DNA of 64,000 nt from Corynebacterium sp. HMSC078H07 (GTDB lineage Bacteria > Actinomycetota > Actinomycetes > Mycobacteriales > Mycobacteriaceae). The notes below the pieces were generated by a model. It made no database searches. It saw only the letters and a list, made by a program, of their open reading frames with translations, and was not told the DNA's origin. Position 1 is the first letter of the stretch, and each line of letters begins with the position of its first letter. Positions 16,655 to 25,757 of this stretch are shown one piece after another. Location: positions 55,493 through 119,492 of the forward strand of contig NZ_KV810511.1 in the NCBI RefSeq assembly GCF_001812805.1. Reading direction: 5' to 3'. A program made the position numbers and the translations under genes.

Positions 16655-17992
16655 ATGAGCACCACACACAATCCCCCGACAACATCGTCCGAGCCCGCCA
16701 GCGAACTGAAAGAAGGTGAGCACCTCGTCGGTGATGATGTCGTGGCCAAGCAGCGCCCCGCCGCTTCCACTGCCTCGTGGATCATTACTCTCTTCGGCAC
16801 CGCCGTGGGTGCTGGTATCCTCTTCCTTCCGCTCAACGCCGGTGGCTTCGGCTTCTGGCCGCTGGTCTTCGCCACCGTCTTTATCCTCCCGTTGGTGTAC
16901 TTCTCCCACCGCACTTACGCGCGCATCGTGGCCGGCGCACCGAAGGAGGATCACGGCAAGGACATCCTCGAGCTGGTCACCCAGTACCTAGGTAAAGGCT
17001 CTGGAGTCATCTTCGCCTTGTTGTATTGGATTACGGTCTTTTCCACCGTGCTCATTTATGGTGTCTCCATCACCAACGCCGTGGACAGCTTCATTGTGAA
17101 CCAGCTCGGCGGCCCGTCGCTGAATCGCTGGCTGCTCGCCACGATCTGCGTCGGCATCATGACCGGTGGATTTGCCATCGGCCGCAAGCCCATGATCTGG
17201 CTGGCGCAGGTACTGGTCTACCCTCTCATCATCGCTCTGGCGGTAACCTCCATATACCTCATCCCGCGCTGGGATCTCCAGAGCTTTATCCACTTCGACG
17301 ACGGTGCCGATGGCTGGGGCCAGATGCTGAAAGGCATCTTCCTCATCTTGCCGGTGCTGGTCTTCTCCTTCTCCCACATGGCGGCGCTGTCGCAGTTCGC
17401 CATCGATATGCAGCCGCAGTACGGCGAGAAGACCGAAAAGCGCGTCTCCCGCACGGAGCTCTACACCGCCATCCTCCTCGTGGTGTTCACCATGTTCTTC
17501 GTGTGGTCCTGCGTCCTTGCCTTGGGCGCGGACGGCATGAATGAGGCACTGGAGCAAAACATCCCGGTGCTCTCCTACTTCGCCAACGTCACCGGCACGC
17601 CGTTCATGGCGTATATGGCGCCCATCGTCGTCATTTGCGCCATCGTGTCCTCCTACTTCGGCCACATGCTCGGCACCGAAGAGGGCACGGAGTACCTGCT
17701 CAAGACCGCCGCGCCACAGCTGGCCGAGAAGGTTTCGCACCGCAGCCTTCTCAACATCATCTACCTCATCGCTTTCGTGGGCACCACGCTCGTGGCGGTC
17801 TTCAACCCGTCCATCATTTCCATGATTTCCGTGGTCTCCGGCGTGTTCGTGGCGTTCATTGTCTACATCGTGCCGGTGTACATGTTCAAGAAACTGGACG
17901 TCTACAAGAAATTCCGTAACGACCCCTGGAACTACTTCGTCTTCGGTATGGGCGTGCTCATCATGGCCGTCACCATCTGGGACCTGCTTTAG
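16655..17992 (+). CDS. Hydroxy/aromatic amino acid permease (SdaC/HAAAP type)
   Basis: 445 residues with about eleven membrane helices. The first helix reads ITLFGTAVGAGILFLPLNAG, the family signature for substrate and ion binding, and FSHMAALSQFAIDMQ near residue 240 is also characteristic. HAAAP carriers bring in serine, threonine or aromatic amino acids with protons. It starts 12 bases after the TPP enzyme stop with a GAGGAGG site, and an aminotransferase follows, so the three genes form an uptake-and-degradation unit. The substrate is inferred only at family level. Confidence 0.85.
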   Translation: MSTTHNPPTTSSEPASELKEGEHLVGDDVVAKQRPAASTASWIITLFGTAVGAGILFLPLNAGGFGFWPLVFATVFILPLVYFSHRTYARIVAGAPKEDHGKDILELVTQYLGKGSGVIFALLYWITVFSTVLIYGVSITNAVDSFIVNQLGGPSLNRWLLATICVGIMTGGFAIGRKPMIWLAQVLVYPLIIALAVTSIYLIPRWDLQSFIHFDDGADGWGQMLKGIFLILPVLVFSFSHMAALSQFAIDMQPQYGEKTEKRVSRTELYTAILLVVFTMFFVWSCVLALGADGMNEALEQNIPVLSYFANVTGTPFMAYMAPIVVICAIVSSYFGHMLGTEEGTEYLLKTAAPQLAEKVSHRSLLNIIYLIAFVGTTLVAVFNPSIISMISVVSGVFVAFIVYIVPVYMFKKLDVYKKFRNDPWNYFVFGMGVLIMAVTIWDLL

Positions 17993-18004
17993 AAAGGAAT
18001 CCGC

Positions 18005-19045
18005 ATGCTTCGCAGCGATCTCTCCAGCTTCCCTGAGTACAAGGTGGGCAAGGACTTCCCTGATGCCCTCAAGCTGTCCTCGAACGAGGTTGCCTTCCCT
18101 CCTTCGGAGAACATCATCGCCGCGGCTGCCGACGCCGCCCGCACCACCAACCGTTACCAACAGCCGGGCTCTCCGGAGCTCACCAACGCTCTGTGCAACT
18201 ACCTCGACGTGCCTGCGGACAACATCTTTGTCTCCGCTGGTTCCACCCCGATTTTGCAGGCCACTATCTTGGCCTGCTGCCAGACGGGCGATGAGGTCAT
18301 CGTGCCTTGGCGCAGCTTTGAAGCTTATCCCCTCTACGTCCGCATGGCTGGTGCTACCCCGGTGCTCACCCCGCTGACGGCGGACTACCGCGTGGATCTC
18401 GATGCCGCCCTCGCCGCCGTCAACGACAAAACCAAACTCATCATCCTGTGCAACCCCAACAACCCCACGGGCACGGTCTTTACCCGCGGTGAATTCCGCG
18501 CCTTCATGGATCGTGTGCCCGAGGATGTCGTCGTCCTGCTCGACGAAGCCTACTGGGAGTACAACGATGCCCCCGATACCCCGGACTCCGTCGAGGAGTA
18601 CACCCGCTACCCCAACCTGCTGGGCGTGCGTACGTTCTCCAAGGCCTGGGGCCTCGCCGGAATGCGCGTGGGTTATGCGGTAGCCGGTAGGGAAATCATC
18701 AACGCCCTGCGGTTGCTCTCCCTTCCCCTGACGGTCACCGCCATGGCGGAGATGGCCGCGGTGGAGGTACTCAAGCACCACGACGAGCTTCTCGACGCCG
18801 TCGCCATCACCAAAGCCCAGCGTGACCGCGTCGCACACGAGCTGGGGGCTGAGCAATCCTATGGCAACTTTGTGTGGCTCCCACGCGGTGATGCTGCCGA
18901 AGTTGAGCAAAAGATTCTCGACGAAGGAGTGGTCATCCGCCGCTACCTCGACGAAGGTGTTCGCGTATCGATCACCAACGAGGAAGAGACAACGCAGTTC
19001 TTGGAGGCATGGCAGCGGGCCGGCATTAAGCCGTGGACGGCCTAA
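18005..19045 (+). CDS. PLP-dependent aminotransferase (HisC/Pat-like)
   Basis: 346 residues, fold type I. Seen: LSSNEVAFPPSE for substrate binding, NPNNPTGTVF near residue 157, the DEAYWEY block with the PLP-contacting Asp and Tyr, and SKAWGLAGMRVG with the PLP lysine (SK) near residue 217. Sequence type lies between histidinol-phosphate aminotransferase and the coryneform aromatic aminotransferase Pat. Location in a permease/TPP enzyme operon favours a catabolic role on amino acids over histidine synthesis. AGAAAGGA precedes ATG at 18005, 12 bases after the permease stop. Confidence 0.82.
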   Translation: MLRSDLSSFPEYKVGKDFPDALKLSSNEVAFPPSENIIAAAADAARTTNRYQQPGSPELTNALCNYLDVPADNIFVSAGSTPILQATILACCQTGDEVIVPWRSFEAYPLYVRMAGATPVLTPLTADYRVDLDAALAAVNDKTKLIILCNPNNPTGTVFTRGEFRAFMDRVPEDVVVLLDEAYWEYNDAPDTPDSVEEYTRYPNLLGVRTFSKAWGLAGMRVGYAVAGREIINALRLLSLPLTVTAMAEMAAVEVLKHHDELLDAVAITKAQRDRVAHELGAEQSYGNFVWLPRGDAAEVEQKILDEGVVIRRYLDEGVRVSITNEEETTQFLEAWQRAGIKPWTA

Positions 19046-19193
19046 CTAGTTCGCGCTCACCATCTTTTCCCAGCGCGACCCTACCTCACAGTGAGATAAA
19101 AGCCATAGAGTAAAAATTTATTGGCGCGCATCACATGGCAGCGCTATAAAGGGGATCACCCCGTCAGACTAACGACCACAGGAGGACAACATC

Positions 19194-20570
19194 ATGCCTG
19201 GAATTCGTGTAGAAAACCCCGCTACCGGCGAGGTACTGGAGACCTTCGACCACATCACCGAACAGGAAGCACTCGCAGCCGTCGACACCGCTCACGAGGC
19301 CTTCCTCAGTTGGCGCGAGACTCCCATTGAGGAGCGCGCCAAGATTGTCACCCGCGTTGGTGAGCTCTTCGAAGAGCGCAAGGACGAATTAGCTGACATC
19401 ATCGCTACCGAAATGGGCAAACCAGTCTCTGAAGGTGTGGAGGAGGCCGAGTTCTGCGGCGCTATTTTCTCCTACTACGCCGGTAACGGTCCGAAGTTCG
19501 CCGCCGACGAGGAAATCCCCGTCGAGATGGATGGCACAGCCTACATCCAGCGCCGCCCCTTCGGAGTTCTGTTGGGCATCATGCCGTGGAACTTCCCCTA
19601 CTACCAGGTTGCCCGCTTTGCAGCACCCAACCTGATGCTGGGCAACACCATCATCCTGAAGCATGCAGAAATCTGCCCGCGTTCCGCGCTGGCCATCCAG
19701 AAAATCATGGATGATGCCGGCGTGCCCAAAGGTGTGTACACCAACGTCTTCGTTACCCACGAGCAGGTTGAAAAGATCATCGAGCACAAGGAGCTGCGCG
19801 GCGTATCTCTCACCGGTTCCGAGCGTGCCGGCGCTGCCGTCGGTGCCATCGCTGCCAAGAACCTCAAGAAGGCAGTCCTCGAGCTCGGTGGCTCCGACCC
19901 GTACATCATCCTTGACACCGATGACGTCAAGCAGGCAGCCAAGGATGCGTGGGAGACCCGCCTCTACAACACCGGACAGGCCTGCAACTCCAACAAGCGC
20001 CTCATCGTCATGGAGGATATCTACGATGAGTTCGTTGCCGAGCTCGTCGAATTGGCCAAGGCCATGAAGCCCGGCAAGCCGGAGGACGCATCCGAGACCG
20101 TCTACACACCACTATCCTCGCGCGGTGCCGCCGAGAAGCTCAAGGAGCAGCTCGATGACGCCGTTGCTGCCGGCGCTACCCTGCACGTCGGCGGTGAGCT
20201 GGTCGATGAGAAGTCCTCGTACCTGAGCCCCGCCGTGCTTACCGACGTCCCCGTTGGCTCCGACGTCTACTACGAAGAACTCTTCGGCCCCGTGGCCACC
20301 GTGTTCAAGGTCAGCAGCGACGAAGAAGCACTCAAGCTGGCCAATGACACGCAATACGGCCTTGGCGGCTGCGTCTTCTCCCAAGACGTCGAGCGCGCGA
20401 AGAAGATTGGCCAGAAGCTTGAGGTGGGCATGTCCAACGTCAACACCTACGCCGCTGAGGGCGCGGAGGTGCCATTCGGTGGCGTGAAGAACTCCGGTTA
20501 TGGCCGCGAGCTGGGCCCGTACGGCATGGATGAGTTCGTCAACAAGTGCACCTACTTCGTAGCAAACTAA
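19194..20570 (+). CDS. NAD(P)-dependent aldehyde dehydrogenase (succinate-semialdehyde dehydrogenase type)
   Basis: 458 residues. Catalytic Cys264 in GQACNSNKR and general base Glu230 in LELGGSDPY; the PWNFPYYQ motif at 131-138 is also present. Length and sequence resemble short GabD/Sad succinate-semialdehyde dehydrogenases. AGGAGG precedes ATG at 19194. It follows the aminotransferase after a 148-base spacer, so it may have its own promoter. It could oxidise the aldehyde made by the TPP enzyme, or succinate semialdehyde made by the GabT enzymes nearby; the sequence cannot decide. Confidence 0.85.
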   Translation: MPGIRVENPATGEVLETFDHITEQEALAAVDTAHEAFLSWRETPIEERAKIVTRVGELFEERKDELADIIATEMGKPVSEGVEEAEFCGAIFSYYAGNGPKFAADEEIPVEMDGTAYIQRRPFGVLLGIMPWNFPYYQVARFAAPNLMLGNTIILKHAEICPRSALAIQKIMDDAGVPKGVYTNVFVTHEQVEKIIEHKELRGVSLTGSERAGAAVGAIAAKNLKKAVLELGGSDPYIILDTDDVKQAAKDAWETRLYNTGQACNSNKRLIVMEDIYDEFVAELVELAKAMKPGKPEDASETVYTPLSSRGAAEKLKEQLDDAVAAGATLHVGGELVDEKSSYLSPAVLTDVPVGSDVYYEELFGPVATVFKVSSDEEALKLANDTQYGLGGCVFSQDVERAKKIGQKLEVGMSNVNTYAAEGAEVPFGGVKNSGYGRELGPYGMDEFVNKCTYFVAN

Positions 20571-20580
20571 GGGAGACATC

Positions 20581-21354
20581 ATGAGTTCACTGGGACACTT
20601 TGTTCTCGATGTCCACACCGCGCTTTTCGACGGGCACGATACCTCCGTCCTAGACAAGCACTTCGCCGACAACTTTGTTGAGCACTCACCGCTCATCGCC
20701 AACGATGCAGAAGGTCTGAAGAAGTTCGTGGACGACCTCGGCGATGGTTTGAAGTACACCAACGCCCGTGTCATCGCGGATGAGGCTCACAACTTAGTCG
20801 CATTGCACGGACAGTTCGACGGCATCGAAGAAGAACCTTTCGTTGGTTTCGATATCTACCGCGTCGAGGGCGACAAGATTGTCGAGCACTGGGACAACCT
20901 CGTCCCTAAGGCAGAACCAAACGCAAGCGGCCGCACACAGCTTGATGGCCCCACCGATCCGGGCGATGAAAACCTTACTGAACAGAACCGGCAGCTCGTC
21001 ACCGAGTTCTTTGAACGTTCACTCATCAGCGGCGATTACTCCGGTTTCATCGAGTACACGCGCGATGATCAGTTTGCCCAGCACTCTCCCGACATTGCCG
21101 ATGGCGCCCAGAACTGCGTCGACTTCCTCACCAAACTACGAGAGGACGGCGAGGGGCTTGAGTATGAGCGCATTCACCGCACCATCGCTCAGGGCCAGTT
21201 CGTGCTGACTCACTCCGAGGGCAGCATCGCCGGCGCCCGCCACTCCTACTGCGAGTTGTGGCGCGTCGAGGACGGCAAGATTGCCGAGCTGTGGGATGCG
21301 ATTGCTGAAGTTCCGTCCGATGGCGAGGCTTTACATAAGCACGGAATCTTCTAA
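20581..21354 (+). CDS. Tandem SnoaL/NTF2-like protein
   Basis: 257 residues made of two related NTF2-like halves. The first has VDVHTALFDGHD-type start, FVEHSPLIA and FDIYRVEGDKIVEHWD; the second has EFFERSLISGDYS, QFAQHSPDIADG and CELWRVEDGKIAELWD. Such domains bind small molecules and can be isomerases, hydrolases or scaffolds. Repeated EHSP/QHSP motifs place a His in each pocket. It starts 10 bases after the aldehyde dehydrogenase with GGGAGA, so the two are cotranscribed. The exact function is unknown. Confidence 0.75.
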   Translation: MSSLGHFVLDVHTALFDGHDTSVLDKHFADNFVEHSPLIANDAEGLKKFVDDLGDGLKYTNARVIADEAHNLVALHGQFDGIEEEPFVGFDIYRVEGDKIVEHWDNLVPKAEPNASGRTQLDGPTDPGDENLTEQNRQLVTEFFERSLISGDYSGFIEYTRDDQFAQHSPDIADGAQNCVDFLTKLREDGEGLEYERIHRTIAQGQFVLTHSEGSIAGARHSYCELWRVEDGKIAELWDAIAEVPSDGEALHKHGIF

Positions 21355-21392
21355 GCCATTGCACCTCTAGGTCATCGACTAGCACGCACGCC

Positions 21393-21437
21393 AAAAAGGC
21401 TGAGCCGCTCCCGTATCAAGGAGCGGCCCAGCCTTTT
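21393..21437 (+). terminator. Rho-independent terminator after the SnoaL gene
   Basis: AAAAGGCTGAGCCGCTCC and GGAGCGGCCCAGCCTTTT form a long stem with one mismatch, with A and T runs at both sides, so it could work in both directions. It separates this unit from the convergent permease gene. Confidence 0.85.
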
Positions 21438-21475
21438 CGTGTTTTCGGCACGATCTAGAACTAGGTCTAAGCCGC

Positions 21476-21547
21476 AACTGCCCGATCTGCCAAAACCACT
21501 GCTCCCGCCTCAAGATCTGGCAAGAACTTTGGCATGTAGGCGAGTGC
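21476..21547. repeat. 72-bp palindromic repeat, copy D (right end degraded)
   Basis: AACTGCCCGATCTGCCAAAA begins the copy and CTTTGGCATGTAGGCGAGT ends it; the terminal GGGCAGT of the other copies has changed to GGCGAGT. It lies between convergent genes beside a terminator. Confidence 0.75.
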
Positions 21548-21565
21548 CACGTCCACAGGCTAGTA

Positions 21566-22795
21566 CTAAGCCCAGCCTGCCGGCACCAATCCGAGAATGG
21601 AAATGATCGAATAGATGAAGGCCAAGACGTAGACCACGATGATGGTTCCTTGGATTACAGGGTGTGCGAGTCCGCCCACGTTCCAGCCTGGGTCGCGGTC
21701 TCCCTTCTTTCGGGAGGCGTGCAACAGCATCACCGGAATGACGGACATGATGGCGCCCGCGAAACCACCAGCATAGGACAACGCCGCAACGAAGCCACCG
21801 AGACCAGCTATGGAAATCACGAGTGGCGGAACAACCGTCAGTGCCACTGCCACAATGCGCTGTCCCTTCAGGCCTTCCCAGTGGAAGATGTCCAAGACGT
21901 TGCGCATGGTGGTAAAACCAATCGCCAGGAAGGAAGTCAGCATGGCTGCCAGAGCAAAGATGTTGGCCAAGTAATAGGCAACTGGTCCGAGAGCCTCACC
22001 CCAGGCAATGGTCACCACTTCGGTGACCTCCATGCCAAGGAGACCGAGGGCAGCAAAGGGAACTAACGCCAGAGTAAAGCCCGTGATGCACATACCCACC
22101 ACAATCGCCCGTGCGGTCTCCTGGGGCTTGGCCGGATCCATACCCTGTACGAGCTCCGGAACCACATACTGTGCCAAGAAGGAGAACACCGCTAGGTTCA
22201 GAATCGGGACGATGAAGAAGGGGTGAAGAACCAGGAGATTCTCAATTTTGATTCCCGGGCCCAGGATTGTCCATCCGCAGAGCACGGCGATAATGATGGC
22301 CATGCCGGCGGTAATAGCACCCTCAGTCTTGCCTGTGGTGTGCAGCCCGCGATACATCACCCAGGACCCAAATCCAAAGAAGATCAAGGTTCCCAGAAGC
22401 GGCGGCAAGCCGAAGATGTTGTTGATCAGGTCACCGGAACCGGCGGCATAGGCGATGAGTGCACCAATACCGTTGACGATGATGGCGACAAAGACCAACC
22501 ACCTGCCCCATTGGCCGAGGTAGTGCTCAGCCAATCCAGAGACTTGCAGCGTGGCTTTGGTACGCATTGCGGTCTCAGCTACGTACAGCATGGAAATGGT
22601 GGTGAGCGTACCCGCCACAAGCAGGGCAATAATAAGGGCGAGGAAACCACCGTTGCGAGCGGCATAAGGAATGGAGAGGACACCAGCACCGATATTGGTG
22701 CCGAAAATCAGGGCAATGCCCTGTGCAAACGATAGTGCTGGCTTGAACTCCGCCGTAGACTCATCCCGCTGCGGAACAGAAATTTTGTTGGACAA
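21566..22795 (-). CDS. Amino-acid/polyamine-type permease (AAAP family)
   Basis: 409 residues with about eleven membrane helices. The first is ALIFGTNIGAGVLSIPYAAR, the helix 1 substrate-binding motif of aromatic and small neutral amino-acid carriers. VVPELVQGMDP near residue 215 fits the same superfamily. It lies 66 bases downstream of gabT and in the same direction, so it probably brings in GABA or a related omega-amino acid. It is different from the C. glutamicum GabP, which is an APC carrier, so substrate is inferred from context. Confidence 0.8.
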   Translation of the reverse strand: MSNKISVPQRDESTAEFKPALSFAQGIALIFGTNIGAGVLSIPYAARNGGFLALIIALLVAGTLTTISMLYVAETAMRTKATLQVSGLAEHYLGQWGRWLVFVAIIVNGIGALIAYAAGSGDLINNIFGLPPLLGTLIFFGFGSWVMYRGLHTTGKTEGAITAGMAIIIAVLCGWTILGPGIKIENLLVLHPFFIVPILNLAVFSFLAQYVVPELVQGMDPAKPQETARAIVVGMCITGFTLALVPFAALGLLGMEVTEVVTIAWGEALGPVAYYLANIFALAAMLTSFLAIGFTTMRNVLDIFHWEGLKGQRIVAVALTVVPPLVISIAGLGGFVAALSYAGGFAGAIMSVIPVMLLHASRKKGDRDPGWNVGGLAHPVIQGTIIVVYVLAFIYSIISILGLVPAGWA

Positions 22796-22861
22796 AGACT
22801 TCTCCGATGACTAATAAAACATGAGCCCACCCGGAAGAATCCGGGTGAGCCAAAGAACGAA

Positions 22862-24190
22862 CTACTTGAACTCGTTGAACTGCTTCACCACCACCTGCAG
22901 CGCCTCGCGCCACAGATCCTCCGGGATGGCCAGGGAAGGCAGGAAGCGGATGACGTTGTGGTCGAGACCGCAGGTCAGCAGAAGAACACCCTCTGCCTTG
23001 GCGGCATCGGCAATCTTGTGCACCAGCTCGGAATCCGGCTCGCCCTCTGCGGTGACAAATTCGAGGGCCAGCATGGCGCCGCGGCCGCGGAACTCGGCCA
23101 CGCGCTCATCGCCCAGGATGGGTTCCAGCTCCTCGCGGGCAATCTTCTCGAGGTTCTGGGCGCGCGCACCGAAGTCCTTCTCCTCGAATTCCTTGAAGGT
23201 TGCCAGTGCAGCAGCACAGGCCACCGGGTTACCGGTGTAGGTACCTCCCAGGCCACCTGGCTGCGGGGCATCCATGATTTCCGCGCGACCGGTCACTGCG
23301 GACAGCGGCATGCCGGAGGCAATACCCTTAGCGATAGTCACCATATCTGGAACGATGCCTTCATGGTCGGAGGCAAACCAGGTACCGGTGCGCATCATGC
23401 CCGCCTGGATCTCGTCGACGATGAAGACGACATCATTGTCGTTGCACCACTTCTGGATTGCTGCAAGGTAGCCCTCAGCTGGGACGACAAAGCCGCCCTC
23501 GCCCTGAATCGGCTCAGCAACAACACAGGCCAGGTTGGTCGCGCCAACCTCCTGCTCGATCATGGTGATGGTCTTGTTGGCAGCCTCGGCACCGCTCAAG
23601 CCATCGCGCAGCGGGTAGGACATCGGCGCGCGGTAGATTTCCGGAGCAAAGGGACCAAAGCCGTTCTTGTAGGGCGACTGCTTAGCGGTCATCGCCATGG
23701 TCAGGTTCGTGCGGCCGTGGAAGGCGCGGTCCATGACCACAACGCCGCGTTTGCCGGTGTAGTTACGGGCAATCTTTACTGCGTTCTCCACGGCCTCCGC
23801 GCCGGAGTTGAACAGCGCGGTCTTCTTCGGATGATCGCCCGGGGTGACCTCGTTGAGCTTTTCTGCCACGGCCACATAAGACTCGTACGGGGAGATGGTG
23901 AAGGAGGTGTGGGTGAAGTGCGCTACCGCCTCCTGGACAGCAGCAACGACGGCTGGGTTGGATGCACCAGCGGAAGTCACGGCAATACCGGAGGCGAGGT
24001 CGATGAAGCGGTTGCCGTCGGCGTCGGCAAGAATGCCGCCATCGGCATCCACCACGTAGCCCGGAAGCGACGGCGCCATGCCCGCGGGGAGGGCGTTCTT
24101 GCGGCGCTCATCCAGGGCGGCGCTCTTCGGGCCCGGGACCTGCTGGCCCAAGTGGCGGGACTGCTCAATGTGGTACTGAAGTTCCTGCAT
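22862..24190 (-). CDS. gabT: 4-aminobutyrate aminotransferase
   Basis: 442 residues, class III aminotransferase. The PLP lysine is Lys288 in TIAKGIASGMPLS, the PLP ring Asp is in DEIQAG (259-264), and FNSGAEAVENAVK (127-139) and EPIQGEGGF (226-234) are classic GabT blocks. It moves the amino group of GABA to 2-oxoglutarate, giving succinate semialdehyde. A divergent PucR regulator (24308) shares the promoter region and a permease follows. A second closely related copy lies at 27404. Confidence 0.9.
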   Translation of the reverse strand: MQELQYHIEQSRHLGQQVPGPKSAALDERRKNALPAGMAPSLPGYVVDADGGILADADGNRFIDLASGIAVTSAGASNPAVVAAVQEAVAHFTHTSFTISPYESYVAVAEKLNEVTPGDHPKKTALFNSGAEAVENAVKIARNYTGKRGVVVMDRAFHGRTNLTMAMTAKQSPYKNGFGPFAPEIYRAPMSYPLRDGLSGAEAANKTITMIEQEVGATNLACVVAEPIQGEGGFVVPAEGYLAAIQKWCNDNDVVFIVDEIQAGMMRTGTWFASDHEGIVPDMVTIAKGIASGMPLSAVTGRAEIMDAPQPGGLGGTYTGNPVACAAALATFKEFEEKDFGARAQNLEKIAREELEPILGDERVAEFRGRGAMLALEFVTAEGEPDSELVHKIADAAKAEGVLLLTCGLDHNVIRFLPSLAIPEDLWREALQVVVKQFNEFK

Positions 24191-24257
24191 TGTCTTCCTT
24201 TTGTGCTCGGATGAATAGTGTGCCCTTTAGTGTGGCCTCCACCACCCTCTGCTCGAT

Positions 24258-24306
24258 ATGGACAAAGTGTATAAATTTTCTCCATTCAACTGTGTAGTCT
24301 GTCCAT
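24258..24306. promoter_or_regulatory. Spaced inverted repeat ATGGACA...TGTCCAT between gabT and gabR
   Basis: ATGGACA at 24258-24264 and its exact inverse TGTCCAT at 24300-24306, centres 42 bases apart (four helix turns), sit in the 117-base divergent spacer. The arrangement suits a looping or dimeric PucR activator. The right arm abuts the regulator start codon. Confidence 0.5.
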
Positions 24307-24307
24307 C

Positions 24308-25753
24308 ATGCGTGAGATTTCCTTCCGCTGGCTGCTCAACCAGCGCTCTTTAAACCTGCGAAGCATCGTCACCGCTAGCGCCACGTTCAACACGATCCAC
24401 GCCTCCGAACTCGCGGACCCTACTGAATTCACCTCCCCCGGCGCGCTCATGCTTACTTTGGGACTTGCCTTTCAGGATGACACGAAAGGGTTCGAGCGCT
24501 ACGGTGCAGCCCTTGCCGCGGCCGGCGTGCAGGGCATCGGCTTCGGTACCGGGCTGGCCTTTGACAAGGTCCCCACGGAACTTATTCACGCCTGCTCCCA
24601 CCACAATCTCGCCCTCTTTGAGGTCCCACGCGCCACCCGTTTCGTGTCCATCACCACGGCCGTGGCTCAAGAACAGGCCCGCCTAGACAACAACGCGCAG
24701 TTTGCACTCCACCGTCAACAAGAGCGCCTCAATCAAGCCGCGGCCGTGAGCATCGGGGCACTCGTCGTGCAAGCCAGTAAAGAACTCGGCGCTGCGGTAG
24801 CCGTAGCCAGTTCCTCCGGGGCGGTGGTCAGCCGCAGCGATCGCGGCCAGCTCAGCGCAGCCGACGCCGCGGTGGGGGCCGCGGAGCAGACGGGGCGGGG
24901 AACGGGGACGTCGACAAGCACAGGCGCCACCATCACCAGCATCTTCGGCTCGGCGGGACGGCGCTGGGCCATCGCGGTAACGCGTGCAGAGAAATTCGAT
25001 TCCTACTCCCGCGCGCTCATCCGGCACCTCGCCGGCCTAGCCAGCCTGCTCTTGGATCACCCCGACACCACTGCGCACACGATCCTCGGGGCGTTGGCAC
25101 TTGACGCCCAACTGGCCGGGGTTGACTCCCCCGCCCTGCAGGCGGCCTTCCACATGGTCGATAGCCATGACCTCGTGGATATCCTGTTCCTCACCGCACC
25201 GTCCCCCTCCCGCCTCGCGCGGGCTTTGAGCGAAATCGGAAAAGCCGAGCCTCTCAGTCTCATCCGCCCAGAACACGATTCCGCACTTATCGCGCTTCCG
25301 CCAGGCACCGCGCATCCGAGCTTAAGCGGGAAACACACCCGCTACCTCCGAACGTCCATCCTGCAGCACATTCAATGGCAGGCGTTGACACCGACGCTGT
25401 TGTCCTCACTCCAGAGCCACGCGCGCAGCCTGCCCCTCGGTGCTGTGGAGGCCTTCGATTCAGCTGCCCCCACCTGGCTGGCAGAACCCGGAGTCCCCGA
25501 GGCCCTCGCTGCCCGGCGCGCAGCGACGGTCAGCCTTCTTGCCGAGCACGATGCGCAGCACAACGCCGAACTGTGCGCCACGCTGCGCTCCTTCCTCGTG
25601 GGCAACGCCAACTTAGCCACCGCCGCCGCGGAGCTCGGCGTTCACCGCCACACCGTGCGCGCCCGCTTGGACAAGATAGAGCAACTCTGCGGCGTCGATC
25701 TGAGCAATCCCGTCACCCGCGCGGAGCTGCTCTTGCTCAGCCTTGATTCTTAA
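24308..25753 (+). CDS. gabR: PucR-type regulator, probably GabR
   Basis: 481 residues. An N-terminal PucR ligand domain (FQDDTKGFERYGAAL, QGIGFGTGLAFDKVP), a middle region and a C-terminal PucR helix-turn-helix (NLATAAAELGVHRHTVRARL, near residue 440). C. glutamicum controls gabTDP with a PucR-type activator, GabR, that responds to GABA; divergence from gabT supports the same here. ATG at 24308 lies inside the right half of the spaced inverted repeat, allowing autoregulation. The stop at 25753 faces the second PucR gene four bases away. Confidence 0.78.
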   Translation: MREISFRWLLNQRSLNLRSIVTASATFNTIHASELADPTEFTSPGALMLTLGLAFQDDTKGFERYGAALAAAGVQGIGFGTGLAFDKVPTELIHACSHHNLALFEVPRATRFVSITTAVAQEQARLDNNAQFALHRQQERLNQAAAVSIGALVVQASKELGAAVAVASSSGAVVSRSDRGQLSAADAAVGAAEQTGRGTGTSTSTGATITSIFGSAGRRWAIAVTRAEKFDSYSRALIRHLAGLASLLLDHPDTTAHTILGALALDAQLAGVDSPALQAAFHMVDSHDLVDILFLTAPSPSRLARALSEIGKAEPLSLIRPEHDSALIALPPGTAHPSLSGKHTRYLRTSILQHIQWQALTPTLLSSLQSHARSLPLGAVEAFDSAAPTWLAEPGVPEALAARRAATVSLLAEHDAQHNAELCATLRSFLVGNANLATAAAELGVHRHTVRARLDKIEQLCGVDLSNPVTRAELLLLSLDS

Positions 25754-25757
25754 GAAC

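Noticed and set aside
16988..18910. 640-codon minus-strand frame across the permease and aminotransferase
   Set aside because: Very low complexity with many His/Asp/Gly runs typical of antisense of high-G+C genes; the plus strand holds two recognised proteins.
22958..24214. Plus-strand frame opposite gabT
   Set aside because: It is antisense to a well-conserved class III aminotransferase.
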